From: Kibdelosporangium sp. MJ126-NF4
Lineage (GTDB): Bacteria; Actinomycetota; Actinomycetes; Mycobacteriales; Pseudonocardiaceae
Direction: 5' to 3'
Length of the DNA stretch: 64,000 bases
NCBI RefSeq assembly: GCF_000826545.1
Contig: NZ_CDME01000003.1
Coordinates: forward strand, 186,001-250,000
The notes under the pieces were generated by a model. It searched no databases and was not told the DNA's origin. It saw nothing but the letters and a program-made list of their open reading frames with translations. Below are positions 23,105 through 31,718 of this stretch, piece by piece. The translations under genes were made by a program, and so were the position numbers. The number at the start of each line of letters is the position of its first letter. Positions within the stretch are counted from its first letter, which is position 1.

Positions 23105-24298
23105 TTGAGTATGAAGAAGCTACGAACCACCGCGTTCGCGATGGCCGGGCTGATGGTCATGGCACTGGGGACCACGCCGACGGCTGCCGCGGCGGACAAC
23201 ACAGCGAAGAAGCTCAATGCGGCGGACTACAAGCTGGTCCGCACCGCCAATGACGCGGACTACAGCAAGCTGGTCGGCGCCCTGCCGAACGCGGACGTCA
23301 AGGCTGTCCTGGACAGCTCCAACCGGGAGGCGTTGCGGATCCCGAAGGAGGACGGCCAACAGATCACGCCGAACTTCGCGGCCGGGTTCCTCTGGAAGGA
23401 GGGCGACGACAGCACGAAGGAGTGGCGTCCGCAGGGCATCACGACCAGCAGTGACGCCCTCGACTCCGGGGTGTGGCAGGACCGCAAGGTCGTCCTGGTC
23501 TCCTGGTACGGCCTGGAAGGCGCGGCCCACAAGGGGGCGCGGATCAGCTTCATCGACCGCACCGACCCGTTGAAGCCGGTCTACCGGCACGTCCTGCTGG
23601 TCCGGCCGACCACCAAGAACGGTCACCCCGACTACGAGTCGACGAACCCGAACCACGCGGGCGGACTCGCCTGGTACGGCAACCTGCTGTACGTCGCCAG
23701 CACGGACAACATCGAGGTGTACGACCTCAACGACATCCTGAAGGTCTCCACCGCGAACGACTCGGCGATCGGCCGCGCGGCCAACGGCGACTACTACGCC
23801 TACGGCTACCAGTACGTGATGCCGACCAAGTTCAGCTACAACCGCGCGAACCCGGCCCAGAACATCAGGTTCTCCGGGATCTCGCTCGACCGGTCGACCT
23901 CGCCGGACAGCATGCTCGTCACCGAATGGGATCCGGCGGGTGACGGCACCAGGTTGTTCCGGTGGGACGTCAACTACGAGACCAGGGAACTGTCCGACGT
24001 GACCGCGGACTGGGCATATCAGGTCAACATCAAGAGCATGCAGGGCGCCGCGGCCATCAAGGGCGGCGACGGGCCGGACAAGTCCTGGTACTACATCAAC
24101 CGCAGCAACGGCGAGAACGGCCGCGGTGACCTGGTTGTCTGGCAGCCGGGCAAACTCGCCAACATCTACGAGAGCACATGGCCGATCGGCCCTGAGGACA
24201 TGGCATACCGGCCGTCCACCGACGAGATGTGGACAGTGACGGAGTACGCGAACAACAGGTACGTCATGTCAGTCACCGCTGATCGTTTCCACCCGTAG
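23105..24298 (+). CDS. Secreted protein of unknown function
   Basis: 397 residues if TTG 23105 is used; AGAGG at 23093-23097 has a 7-nt spacer to TTG and 13 nt to ATG 23111, so the TTG is preferred but not certain. Signal peptide: K-K-L-R-T-T, hydrophobic core, then A-A-A-A (about residue 31). The mature part has repeated beta-strand blocks (N-H-A-G-G-L-A-W-Y-G-N-L-L-Y-V-A-S, I-E-V-Y-D-L-N-D, E-D-M-A-Y-R-P-S-T-D-E-M-W-T-V-T-E-Y) suggesting a propeller. Such 400-residue secreted proteins occur in streptomycetes. No enzyme motif identified. The 3' end overlaps the convergent SRPBCC gene by 26 nt. Confidence 0.7.
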   Translation: MSMKKLRTTAFAMAGLMVMALGTTPTAAAADNTAKKLNAADYKLVRTANDADYSKLVGALPNADVKAVLDSSNREALRIPKEDGQQITPNFAAGFLWKEGDDSTKEWRPQGITTSSDALDSGVWQDRKVVLVSWYGLEGAAHKGARISFIDRTDPLKPVYRHVLLVRPTTKNGHPDYESTNPNHAGGLAWYGNLLYVASTDNIEVYDLNDILKVSTANDSAIGRAANGDYYAYGYQYVMPTKFSYNRANPAQNIRFSGISLDRSTSPDSMLVTEWDPAGDGTRLFRWDVNYETRELSDVTADWAYQVNIKSMQGAAAIKGGDGPDKSWYYINRSNGENGRGDLVVWQPGKLANIYESTWPIGPEDMAYRPSTDEMWTVTEYANNRYVMSVTADRFHP

Positions 24299-24902
24299 GC
24301 GGAGGTGTGTAGGCGGCGGTCGTGCGGTCGGCCGCCGCCTGCGCCCACTGCGGGTCCTCCCCGCCTGCGATGCCTGCCTGCCCCCAGCGGCCGCTGCAGC
24401 CGCGGATGAAGTCCACCGCTTCGGGTGTCGCCGTCCACTCTTCCTCCGGCGGCAACGGTTTCTCGGCCAGGTGCGCCGCGAGGCTCGCCAGCGAGAGGTC
24501 CCAGCCCACGCCGCCCGCGCCCGGACCGTACAGGTCCCAATGCTCGTTCACGGGGAATCGGTGCTCCAGTTCGAGTCGGGTGCGGCCGTTGGGCTCTGCC
24601 GTCAACCGCACGTCGACCCCGCTCACCTCGCCGTCGAACTCCCACGTGAGGGCGAAGGTTTTCGGCGGGTCGCAGCTGTCGACAGTGCCGCTGGCGTTGC
24701 CTTCGATCGCGTACTTGCCGCCTTCGCGCAAGTCGCCTGACACGGGCGCGAACCAGCGCGTGAGGCGTTCGGGGCTCGTGCACGCGTCCCAGACGTCGTC
24801 GATCGGCGCGTCGTAGGACTGGGTGAGGGCGATCGCCCGCCCTTCACCCTGCTTCCTGACAGTTCGCTGGACGGCGTTGAGCTGGTCGATGAGGTCCGTC
24901 AT
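24273..24902 (-). CDS. SRPBCC / AHSA1-like protein
   Basis: 209 residues from ATG 24902. The frame continues upstream for 300 codons but runs across the next gene, so this start was chosen from the family pattern. It has the START-like fold of Aha1/polyketide-cyclase-type proteins: R-A-I-A-L-T-Q-S-Y-D-A-P-I-D-D-V-W-D-A-C-T, R-W-F-A-P-V-S-G-D-L-R-E-G-G-K-Y, then T-F-A-L-T-W-E-F-D and a C-terminal helix. A ligand-binding cavity is expected; ligand unknown. A 40-bp AT-rich stretch separates it from the ABC permease gene upstream. Confidence 0.85.
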   Translation of the reverse strand: MTDLIDQLNAVQRTVRKQGEGRAIALTQSYDAPIDDVWDACTSPERLTRWFAPVSGDLREGGKYAIEGNASGTVDSCDPPKTFALTWEFDGEVSGVDVRLTAEPNGRTRLELEHRFPVNEHWDLYGPGAGGVGWDLSLASLAAHLAEKPLPPEEEWTATPEAVDFIRGCSGRWGQAGIAGGEDPQWAQAAADRTTAAYTPPPTGGNDQR

Positions 24903-24943
24903 GACCCGACTATAACAGTGTGCGCTTATATAAGGCAAGGTTG

Positions 24944-25657
24944 CTATTGGCGCGGCTCCCACTTGAAGAACCGCCGTGCCACGAACGCGAGCACCAGCAA
25001 CCACCCGACGGTGGCGATCAGCGCGACCAGTGACACCGAGCCACTCCAGCCCTTGGCGATCAGGTCCCCAGGCCCTGCCATTGGCAGCGCGGCACCGATC
25101 CCCGCCACGATCTCGTTGTCCAGCCTTGACATGATCGACCCGCCGAGCGCCAGGAACAGCAACGGAATCGCGGTGATCTGCGTGACCTCGACGGTCCGGG
25201 AGAACGCGGCTGTCACGATGCCCGCCAGCAACGCGGTCGGCAGGCCAAGGAGGAGACCGATCAGGATCGGCCCGACCTGCTGCGGCGCGGGTGCGCCGAT
25301 CGCCAGGCAGAAAGCCAGATAGATCACGGACTGCGCGAGACCGACGGCCATGATCGGACCGGCGATCCCGGCGAACACCCCGTTGTCGGACAACTCGGAT
25401 GTGCGCAGTCGTTGCAGCACAAGCGATTGCCTGCGGGCGGTGAACACGGTCGTGCTGACCAGGAACACCGACAACGCCAGGAGCATGACGTAGGTGAACC
25501 CCAGTTGCCCCGGCCACTCCGACTTGGGCATCTGCCGGAACTGCAGCCACGCCATCGCGCACAGCCCGGCGGGCAGGAACACGACCGACACCATGGTCAG
25601 TTTCTTGCGGAACAGCAGCCGCAACTCCGTCAAAGCCAGGTGGAGCACCATGGTCAC
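24944..25657 (-). CDS. ABC-2 type transporter permease
   Basis: 237 residues from GTG 25657 (GTGA overlap with the ATPase stop); ATG 25651 is an alternative start. About six membrane segments, beginning L-A-L-T-E-L-R-L-L-F-R-K-K-L-T-M-V-S-V-V-F-L-P, as in ABC-2 exporters. Ends F-K-W-E-P-R-Q. With the ATPase at 25654 it makes a half-exporter pair (drug, lipid or peptide export). Divergent from a two-component system that could control it. Confidence 0.85.
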   Translation of the reverse strand: MTMVLHLALTELRLLFRKKLTMVSVVFLPAGLCAMAWLQFRQMPKSEWPGQLGFTYVMLLALSVFLVSTTVFTARRQSLVLQRLRTSELSDNGVFAGIAGPIMAVGLAQSVIYLAFCLAIGAPAPQQVGPILIGLLLGLPTALLAGIVTAAFSRTVEVTQITAIPLLFLALGGSIMSRLDNEIVAGIGAALPMAGPGDLIAKGWSGSVSLVALIATVGWLLVLAFVARRFFKWEPRQ

Positions 25658-26532
25658 GCCCTTCCGATCGACAGGAAGATCTCCTGCAGCGACGCCTGCG
25701 TCGCGTTGAGGTCCTGCAGCCGCACCGAGTTCTCCTTGGCCCACTGCAACAGTTCGTACAAGTCCGTCTGCATGTCCCGCGTCTGCACCGTGAACACGCC
25801 GTTGTCCACCGTGACGTCACCGAACAGCTTCGGGACGCCGACGTCCGGCACTTTCGCCGTGATCCGCGCCGGTTGCGCGGACAGCACCTGTGACAGCGTT
25901 CCGGCGATCTGGATCCGGCCCTCGTGCATGATCGCCACGTGGTCGGCGAGCGCCTGCGCCTCTTCCAGGTAGTGCGTGGTCAGCAGCACCGACGTTCCGG
26001 TGTCACGCAGGTGGTCGACGGTCTCCCACAGCTGCTGACGCGACTCCGGGTCCAGGCCCGTGGTCGGCTCGTCCAGGATCACCAGCGGCGGCCGCCCCCA
26101 GATCGCCAACGCGAAATCCAGCCGCCGCCGCTCCCCGCCGGAGAGCTTGTCCACCGGCACGTCCACCCGGTGTTTCAGGCCGACGACGTCCACAAGGGAC
26201 GTGGCCGAGTCCTTCCTGCTGGTCAGGCCCGACCACAGGGCGAGGGTCTCCAGCACGGTCAGCTCGCCGATCAGCCCGGTCTGCTGGGACATCACGCCGG
26301 TGCGTGCGCTGAACACCGCCCGGTCGGCAGCCGGGTCGACACCGAACACCCGCACCCGCCCACTCGCGGGCCTACGGAAGCCCTCGACGATCTCCAGCGT
26401 GGTGGTCTTGCCCGCGCCGTTCGTGCCGAGCAGCGCGAAGATCTCCCCCTGGCGGACCGTGAAGTCGACACCGGCGACGGCCGCGAACTCCCCGTAGCGG
26501 TAGGTCAGTCCGGATACCTCGATCACGTTCAT
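25654..26532 (-). CDS. ABC transporter ATP-binding protein
   Basis: 292 residues from ATG 26532. Walker A GTNGAGKTTT, Q-loop V-M-S-Q-Q-T-G-L, signature LSGGERRR, Walker B LVILDEP and switch His in L-L-T-T-H-Y-L-E-E-A are all present. The C-terminal 80 residues are the extra domain of DrrA/CcmA-type ATPases. Pairs with the overlapping permease gene; expected to drive export. Confidence 0.93.
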   Translation of the reverse strand: MNVIEVSGLTYRYGEFAAVAGVDFTVRQGEIFALLGTNGAGKTTTLEIVEGFRRPASGRVRVFGVDPAADRAVFSARTGVMSQQTGLIGELTVLETLALWSGLTSRKDSATSLVDVVGLKHRVDVPVDKLSGGERRRLDFALAIWGRPPLVILDEPTTGLDPESRQQLWETVDHLRDTGTSVLLTTHYLEEAQALADHVAIMHEGRIQIAGTLSQVLSAQPARITAKVPDVGVPKLFGDVTVDNGVFTVQTRDMQTDLYELLQWAKENSVRLQDLNATQASLQEIFLSIGRA

Positions 26533-26577
26533 ACCGACAAGGATCGCCGGATCCCGGCACGGTCAGTAGTCGTCGCC

Positions 26578-26604
26578 GTCATGACCTGGGATGACACCTG
26601 TCAT
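26578..26604. promoter_or_regulatory. Paired palindromes between the ABC and two-component genes
   Basis: GTCATGAC (26578-26585) and ATGACACCTGTCAT (26591-26604) are both inverted repeats built on the same ATGAC/GTCAT half-site, with centres 16 bp apart. They lie between the divergent ABC operon (start 26532) and the histidine kinase (start 26624), and just upstream of a TACGTT -10-like box (26612-26617). Likely binding sites for the NarL-type response regulator. Confidence 0.6.
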
Positions 26605-26623
26605 GTGCTGTTACGTTGGCTGC

Positions 26624-27760
26624 GTGTCCGAGACCGCCATCGAGTCGATCCGCCGATCGACGCGCGTCATGCTGCTGTTCACGGAGCTCACTGCGGTGCT
26701 GCCGATCTTCTTCCTGCTGCAGGAACGGCGGCCCTGGGCCGTGCTGGGGCTGCTGATGGCGGGTGTGGTCGCGATCATCGTGATTCGTGTGCGGGGCACG
26801 CTGCTTCGGCTGCGGGGCCTGTGGGAACCGTATTCGTATGCTCGGGTCTACGGCCTTGTCGCAGCGGCGATGGGTATCGCGGTTCTCGCGGCTGTCACGG
26901 GATCGCAGACGGGTGTGTTCACCGCGATTCTCGTCGGTATCACCGCGTCCGAGTTCTTCGTCGCCAGACCGCTGGGTGTCGCGTCACGGCATGTCGGCAT
27001 TGTCGTCGCGCTGCAGAGTGCCGCGTTCTGGATCGTGGTCGTCAGCACCGGACACGGCGACATGGTCGGCCCGACCCTGATCGGCACGATCATCATGACG
27101 AGCGGGCTCGCGTACAGCGTCGGCTTGACGTATCGCTGGTGGGAAGGCGTGCTGAAGCTGGAGCAGGCCCGCCGGGACGCGGCCGAACTCGCCACCACCC
27201 GTGAACGCCTGCGGCTGGCCGAGGACCTGCACGACATCCTCGGGCACGCGCTGGAAGTCGTGTCGCTCAAGAGCGAACTGGCCGTCAGGCTCACCGATCC
27301 GGAGAAGTCCAAAGCCGAGATGATCGAAGTGCAACGGCTGGCGCGCAACGCTTTGCGGGACGTTCGCGCGCTCGCACACGGCAACCGCCGGACCGACTTC
27401 GGCACCGAACTCACCGGCGCGCGCGGCCTGCTCGACTCGGCGGGCATCGCCTGCGACTTCGACGCCGACCCCACCGCGTTGACCACATCGGAGCGTGACC
27501 TGTTCGGTCGGGTCCTGCGGGAAGCCATGACCAACGCGCTGCGTCACGCCGACCCGCGCTCATGCACGGTTTCCCTTGCGGTCACACCGGACCAAGCCAC
27601 TCTGCGGATCGTGAACGACGGCGTCGCGCCCTTGCAGCGCGACGGCGAAGGCAGCGGCCTCGCCGGACTGGCCCGGCGCGTCGAGGCCTCCGGCGGCTCG
27701 TTCACCGCACGTGCGGTCGAGCCCGCGTCCTTCGAGGTGATTGCGAGCCTGCCGAGATGA
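26624..27760 (+). CDS. NarL-type sensor histidine kinase
   Basis: 378 residues from GTG 26624, chosen because a TACGTT box ends 6 nt before it (leaderless) and the family begins near V-S-E-T-A. Five to six membrane helices span about 15-165. The HisKA_3 dimerisation box E-D-L-H-D-I-L-G-H-A-L-E-V-V-S-L has H203 as the phospho-acceptor. The HATPase N-box is V-L-R-E-A-M-T-N-A-L-R-H-A and the G-box is G-S-G-L-A-G-L. DesK/LiaS-like. Overlaps the response regulator by 4 nt. Confidence 0.92.
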   Translation: MSETAIESIRRSTRVMLLFTELTAVLPIFFLLQERRPWAVLGLLMAGVVAIIVIRVRGTLLRLRGLWEPYSYARVYGLVAAAMGIAVLAAVTGSQTGVFTAILVGITASEFFVARPLGVASRHVGIVVALQSAAFWIVVVSTGHGDMVGPTLIGTIIMTSGLAYSVGLTYRWWEGVLKLEQARRDAAELATTRERLRLAEDLHDILGHALEVVSLKSELAVRLTDPEKSKAEMIEVQRLARNALRDVRALAHGNRRTDFGTELTGARGLLDSAGIACDFDADPTALTTSERDLFGRVLREAMTNALRHADPRSCTVSLAVTPDQATLRIVNDGVAPLQRDGEGSGLAGLARRVEASGGSFTARAVEPASFEVIASLPR

Positions 27761-28347
27761 TCCGTGTGGTGCTGGCCGACGACGAGCAGCTGACCAGGCA
27801 GGCCGTCGCCTCGCTGCTCGGTCTCGAACCCGACCTCGAGGTGGTCGCCGACGTCGAGGACGGCGCGAAGGCACTGATGGCGATCGCCGAACACAAACCG
27901 GACGTGGTCGTCCTCGACCTCGAAATGCCCACAATGGACGGACTGCGGGTGCTGGAGATGACCGACACCCGCGCCATCATGCTGACCCGGCACGCCCGAC
28001 CTGGTGTCCTGCGTCAAGCGTTGTCCCTTGGTGCGAAAGGATTCCTCGCCAAGACCGCCCCGGCCGCGCTGCTGGCGGACGTGATCCGCCGCGTGCACAG
28101 CGGAATGCGTTACGTCGACCCGGAGTTCGCCGCCGAAGCCCTCGCCGAGAACCCGTGCCCGCTGACCGAGCGGGAACTGGAAGTCCTGCGCATGGTCGAC
28201 GACTCCCGCACCGCACCGGACATAGCCAAGGCGCTGAACCTCTCGGCGGGGACCGTGCGCAACTACGTCTCGTCCGCCATGACGAAACTCGGCGCACGCA
28301 GCCGTGCCCAGGCCGCGCGGACAGCCAGGGACAACGGCTGGATCTAG
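27757..28347 (+). CDS. NarL/FixJ-type response regulator
   Basis: 196 residues from ATG 27757 (ATGA overlap with the kinase). Receiver domain 1-120: acidic pocket D8-D9, phospho-acceptor D54 in V-V-V-L-D-L-E-M-P, switch T in I-M-L-T-R-H, K in F-L-A-K-T-A. LuxR-type HTH at about 137-190: L-T-E-R-E-L-E-V-L-R-M-V, then I-A-K-A-L-N-L-S-A-G-T-V-R-N-Y-V. Likely acts on the divergent ABC exporter promoter through the palindromes at 26578-26604. Confidence 0.93.
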   Translation: MIRVVLADDEQLTRQAVASLLGLEPDLEVVADVEDGAKALMAIAEHKPDVVVLDLEMPTMDGLRVLEMTDTRAIMLTRHARPGVLRQALSLGAKGFLAKTAPAALLADVIRRVHSGMRYVDPEFAAEALAENPCPLTERELEVLRMVDDSRTAPDIAKALNLSAGTVRNYVSSAMTKLGARSRAQAARTARDNGWI

Positions 28348-28354
28348 AGCGACG

Positions 28355-29443
28355 CTAACGCTTCTGGGAGAACGGGAACCAGCTGTAGAAGTCGTCGCCG
28401 GACATCGGCTCGTCGCTGAACTCGCGGCGGACCTGGTAGGCCAGTGTGCCCATCCGGTCGCTCAACTCCACCTGCGCGACCAGGTCCTCCGGCAGGAAGT
28501 TCCCGCCGCCTGACAGGCCGTACAACCCACCAGCCAGCGCTCCGGTGGCCGCGCTGTCGCCCGCGATCGTGGTCGCACGGCCGACCACGTACTCGAAGCG
28601 GTGCTCGGAGATGGCCGCCCGTGCCGCGATGGCAAGCGCGCCAACGGCTGTCTCACTGTCCCCGAAGCTCTCGACCGCGGCGGGATCGAGCTTCAGCTCC
28701 GGCTCGAACTGGGCCTCGACGACCTTCGACAGCGCGTCGTGGACCTGCTGGTGGCCGTTCCAGTGGGTCAGTTCGAACCGTGCGGCGTCGATGGCGCAGA
28801 TGGGGTTCTTGACGGTCAGCAAGTACTGCACCATCACCGCGTACGCACCGGCGGCGAGATACGCGTTGGGATGGCCGTGGGTCAGCGCGGCGATCCGGGC
28901 GCCGAGGGTGAACACCTCGCCGAGATCCGTGCTCCACAACGCCGCGACACCCGCCCGGCTGAGCGGAGAGCTGCCCTGGGCACGGTTGAGTGGCTTGTCG
29001 ATCGTGCCGAAGGTGCCCGTCCTGGCGAACTCGCGGATCGCGTCGACCGTGGTGCGATCCGCCCAGCGCCGTTCGAAAAGCTCACTCGCGCGCGGGAACC
29101 AGCCGTCCTGCTCGCCCATCATCCAGCGGCGCATGGCCAGCGCCACTTCCTGTACGGGATCAGTCCGCTCGTACCAGGTGGCGCGCACGTGTGCACGGAC
29201 CATGCCGTCCAACGCCATCAGCATCAGCTGCGTGTCCGACGTGATCGCGCCTGGCGTGCCGAACACGTTCGTGAACTGCTGCGGGCCGTGCTGGCCGTGC
29301 CGCTTCAGGATGTCGGCGGGCTTGTCGAACCGGACCGCCGCGCCCAGCGCGCCGCCGATCGCGTGGCCACGCAACCAGCCCCGCAGCGAGATGTCCACGC
29401 TGGCGAGGTTGCGGACGTCGAGGCCGATCTTCCAGTCGGGCAT
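28355..29443 (-). CDS. ADP-ribosylglycohydrolase family protein, possible immunity protein
   Basis: 362 residues from ATG 29443, sharing one base with the upstream stop (TGATG). The all-helical DraG/ARH fold is recognisable: G-A-L-G-A-A-V-R-F (31-39), T68-S-D-T71 in place of the usual T-D-D-T, T-H-G-H-P-N-A-Y in the middle, and G-D296-S-A-A-T300-G-A-L-A-G-G near the end in place of G-D-S/T-D-S/T. Enzymes of this family remove ADP-ribose from proteins using two Mg ions held by those motifs; two ligands are altered here (S69, A298). Last gene of the polymorphic toxin operon whose toxin has an ADP-ribosyltransferase-like domain, so a role in reversing or blocking that activity is a reasonable inference. 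Confidence 0.82.
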   Translation of the reverse strand: MPDWKIGLDVRNLASVDISLRGWLRGHAIGGALGAAVRFDKPADILKRHGQHGPQQFTNVFGTPGAITSDTQLMLMALDGMVRAHVRATWYERTDPVQEVALAMRRWMMGEQDGWFPRASELFERRWADRTTVDAIREFARTGTFGTIDKPLNRAQGSSPLSRAGVAALWSTDLGEVFTLGARIAALTHGHPNAYLAAGAYAVMVQYLLTVKNPICAIDAARFELTHWNGHQQVHDALSKVVEAQFEPELKLDPAAVESFGDSETAVGALAIAARAAISEHRFEYVVGRATTIAGDSAATGALAGGLYGLSGGGNFLPEDLVAQVELSDRMGTLAYQVRREFSDEPMSGDDFYSWFPFSQKR

Positions 29444-31278
29444 CAGGAGCCGTCCGCGGCCGACAGTTCCACGATCTGGCCCCAGTGCAGATAATCCCCG
29501 GTCGCCTGCGGCAGGATGTACGCCTGCACGCCGCCGGGCCGGGTCTCACCGTCCTGGGTGACGCACGAGACGACCGTCCACTCGCCGGTCAGCCGCAGCC
29601 GCCGCGGCGAGTCGTCGCCGTGCAGGACGGGCACGATCTGCTCGACCGTGGTGCCGGGCACGTAGACGAGATTCGACGTCGGCGGGCCGAACTGCTCCAC
29701 GTCCAGGTCGCTGACCTTGACGTACCGGAACTGCTCGAAGTTCTCCAGCGGCGGCGACGGCGGGATCGGCACGTCGAGCACCTCGTAGGTCTCCAGCAAC
29801 TCGTCCGAGTCACGCTGCAAGCTGGGGTAGTTCTGCCACAGCTGGCCCATGATGTACGTCGCGGCCTGGCCGACCGTGTCGAAGACGTGCTCCATCTCGC
29901 GCCGGTCCTCGGTTTCCGAGTACCAGAACGCCGCCCAACGGTCGCCCGCTCGGACCATGCACCACGCCTGGTCCTTCACCCGGCCGATGCCGTAGTGGCG
30001 TTTACTGACCCGGAACCGGGAAGCCATGTCCGCCAATGCATACGCCGCTCGGTCGTAGTCCTCCCACGGCACGGCTTCGGGCTCCGGCCGTCCCATCGCC
30101 ATCGCCGAGGCACGATCCAGCGCGAACCTCGGCACGGACTTCGGCGGCCGGTAACCGGACGACCGGATGTGCTGGACGAAGTCCGGCGCGAGCGCGATCC
30201 CGTGCTGCCGCAGGTAGTACGCGACGGCAGCGGGCCACACCCACCTGCCGTCGGTGAGGAAAGCCATCGGCACAAGGCTTTCCCGTTCCGGGTGCAACAG
30301 GTCCGCGGTATACCCGCGAGACGACAACACAACCCGGCCGTTGTCCAGGAAGGACAGTATGGCGTCCTTTTCCGACTCGGCGATCGCGGGCCGGTAGACG
30401 TACGGGCGGTCGTTGTTGGTGAACCCGTCGAACAACCGGGCCAGCAAGGTGTAGGGCTTGTCCTGTGGTGCTGTCTCGTTGCCCAGGTTCTGCCGGTCGG
30501 TGCTCGCGGACTGCTCGTAGGCCCGCAAGGCACCTTGTGCCATCGCGGCCGGAATCGCCCGCGCGTGCCTCGGCAGAGTCCACAGGTCACTGAAGCAGTC
30601 GTGGGCGTCGCCGTCCTCGGGGAACTCGTCGCCGAACTCGACGGTCGCCGGGGCGCCGCGCTTGAGCTCGTACTTCGCCGTGAACCAGGCGCCAAGGGAC
30701 GGTCGGTAGGACACCAGCCGCAACCGGTGGAACCACTGCCCGACCATGGCGGGCGGGGACCACTCGTGCACCGCGTCGTCGTCCAGCGTCACTCGGGACC
30801 GCAAGGTCACCTGGTCACCCATCGCGTGACACTCGATGCTGATCCGCTGCCACCCGGTCGGCGCGGCGGCGACGACGGAGACACTCAGGTCCGTCACGAT
30901 CGAGCTGATGCTTGGCTCAGCGGCGTCATCGTCCTGCGGTATCGGCTGGGGGAACCGCAGTAGGTCCTCCTCCTGCCGTCCCGGCCACACCTGGTGCCGG
31001 ACCTGCACGATCATGGTCTGCGGATCCGGCGCGAGATACCCCAGCAACGGGTCCGGATGCTCGATCCCGCGGATCCTGAGCGTGAACAGCGCCTCCGGCA
31101 GGCTCTCGGAGATCCGCTGGACGAAGCTGCCGTCCTCGATCCGCTCGAAGTCGCGAGACGGCACCGTCCCAGCCGGAGCGACGAGATCGACGGTGCCGTC
31201 CGACCGCCGGGCGCACCGGTGAACGACGCCCTGGTGCACTGCCAGCAGCACACTGTCCTCTTGCATGCTCTCGTTCAT
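29443..31278 (-). CDS. Toxin-operon protein of unknown function (611 residues)
   Basis: Start ATG 31278 overlaps the stop of the upstream 147-residue gene (ATGA); upstream in-frame codons lie inside that gene. At least three parts: an N-terminal beta-rich domain (1-220, V-L-L-A-V-H-Q-G-V-V-H-R); a central part (220-430) with Y-V-Y-R-P-A-I-A-E-S-E-K-D-A-I-L and a V-P-M-A-F-L-T-D-G-R-W-V-W-P-A-A-V-A-Y-Y-L block; and a C-terminal part (460-611) with W-A-A-F-W-Y-S-E-T-E-D. As I recall, the T-D-G-x-W-x-W-P-x-A-V-x-Y-Y-L block recurs in actinobacterial TNT-type toxin loci. No signal peptide, membrane segment or catalytic motif. Could be an immunity, chaperone or adaptor protein. Confidence 0.6.
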   Translation of the reverse strand: MNESMQEDSVLLAVHQGVVHRCARRSDGTVDLVAPAGTVPSRDFERIEDGSFVQRISESLPEALFTLRIRGIEHPDPLLGYLAPDPQTMIVQVRHQVWPGRQEEDLLRFPQPIPQDDDAAEPSISSIVTDLSVSVVAAAPTGWQRISIECHAMGDQVTLRSRVTLDDDAVHEWSPPAMVGQWFHRLRLVSYRPSLGAWFTAKYELKRGAPATVEFGDEFPEDGDAHDCFSDLWTLPRHARAIPAAMAQGALRAYEQSASTDRQNLGNETAPQDKPYTLLARLFDGFTNNDRPYVYRPAIAESEKDAILSFLDNGRVVLSSRGYTADLLHPERESLVPMAFLTDGRWVWPAAVAYYLRQHGIALAPDFVQHIRSSGYRPPKSVPRFALDRASAMAMGRPEPEAVPWEDYDRAAYALADMASRFRVSKRHYGIGRVKDQAWCMVRAGDRWAAFWYSETEDRREMEHVFDTVGQAATYIMGQLWQNYPSLQRDSDELLETYEVLDVPIPPSPPLENFEQFRYVKVSDLDVEQFGPPTSNLVYVPGTTVEQIVPVLHGDDSPRRLRLTGEWTVVSCVTQDGETRPGGVQAYILPQATGDYLHWGQIVELSAADGS

Positions 31279-31718
31279 TCGCTGCTCGCCTCGGCGCCAA
31301 ACTGTCGTTCCCGGCAAGTGTTCTCCATCGGTTCGCCCGCGTCGCGTCGAGCGAAGTCCTCGTCCCACAGCGTGAAGGTCCGCCGCCGCAACGCCCTGAT
31401 CAACGCGAGCTCCTGATCGGAGATCTCACGCCCGTCGACGTCGGCCTGGTCCCACAGGCTGTCGATGGTCTGGTACAGCGCGAAGATGGGGCCGTCGCCG
31501 ACGAGAAAGTGCCTGCGAGCCTGCTCTGTCTCGTCGATGAACTCGTCCTCGTCGAGCCGGAAGATGTTCCCGGCCCTGGCGAGTTTGACATCGGCGATGA
31601 GCGAGTTGTCCACATCGAACTCGCCGGTGCCGAGATCGAGCAGGTGGCCCTGCCAGCCTCCATCCGGGGTGTCCTCCACTTTGTAGGTCTGGGCGTGGTA
31701 CTTGTAGTAGCCGGTCAT
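31275..31718 (-). CDS. Candidate immunity protein directly downstream of the toxin
   Basis: 147 residues from ATG 31718, overlapping the toxin stop by 4 nt (ATGA). Very acidic in the middle (F-R-L-D-E-D-E-F-I-D-E-T-E), starting M-T-G-Y-Y-K-Y-H-A-Q-T-Y-K-V. Cytoplasmic, no known family. Its position immediately after the toxin's C-terminal RelA/SpoT-like domain, tight coupling and acidity are what immunity proteins usually show; the function is inferred from position alone. Confidence 0.6.
   Translation of the reverse strand: MTGYYKYHAQTYKVEDTPDGGWQGHLLDLGTGEFDVDNSLIADVKLARAGNIFRLDEDEFIDETEQARRHFLVGDGPIFALYQTIDSLWDQADVDGREISDQELALIRALRRRTFTLWDEDFARRDAGEPMENTCRERQFGAEASSE

Noticed and set aside
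24903..25820. An upstream extension of the SRPBCC gene frame to 515 codons
   Set aside because: The extension runs through the ABC permease in another frame and is Arg/Ala-rich; the family starts near ATG 24902.
28601..29494. A 297-codon plus-strand frame opposite the ADP-ribosylglycohydrolase gene
   Set aside because: No recognisable motif, and the opposite strand carries a well supported coupled gene.
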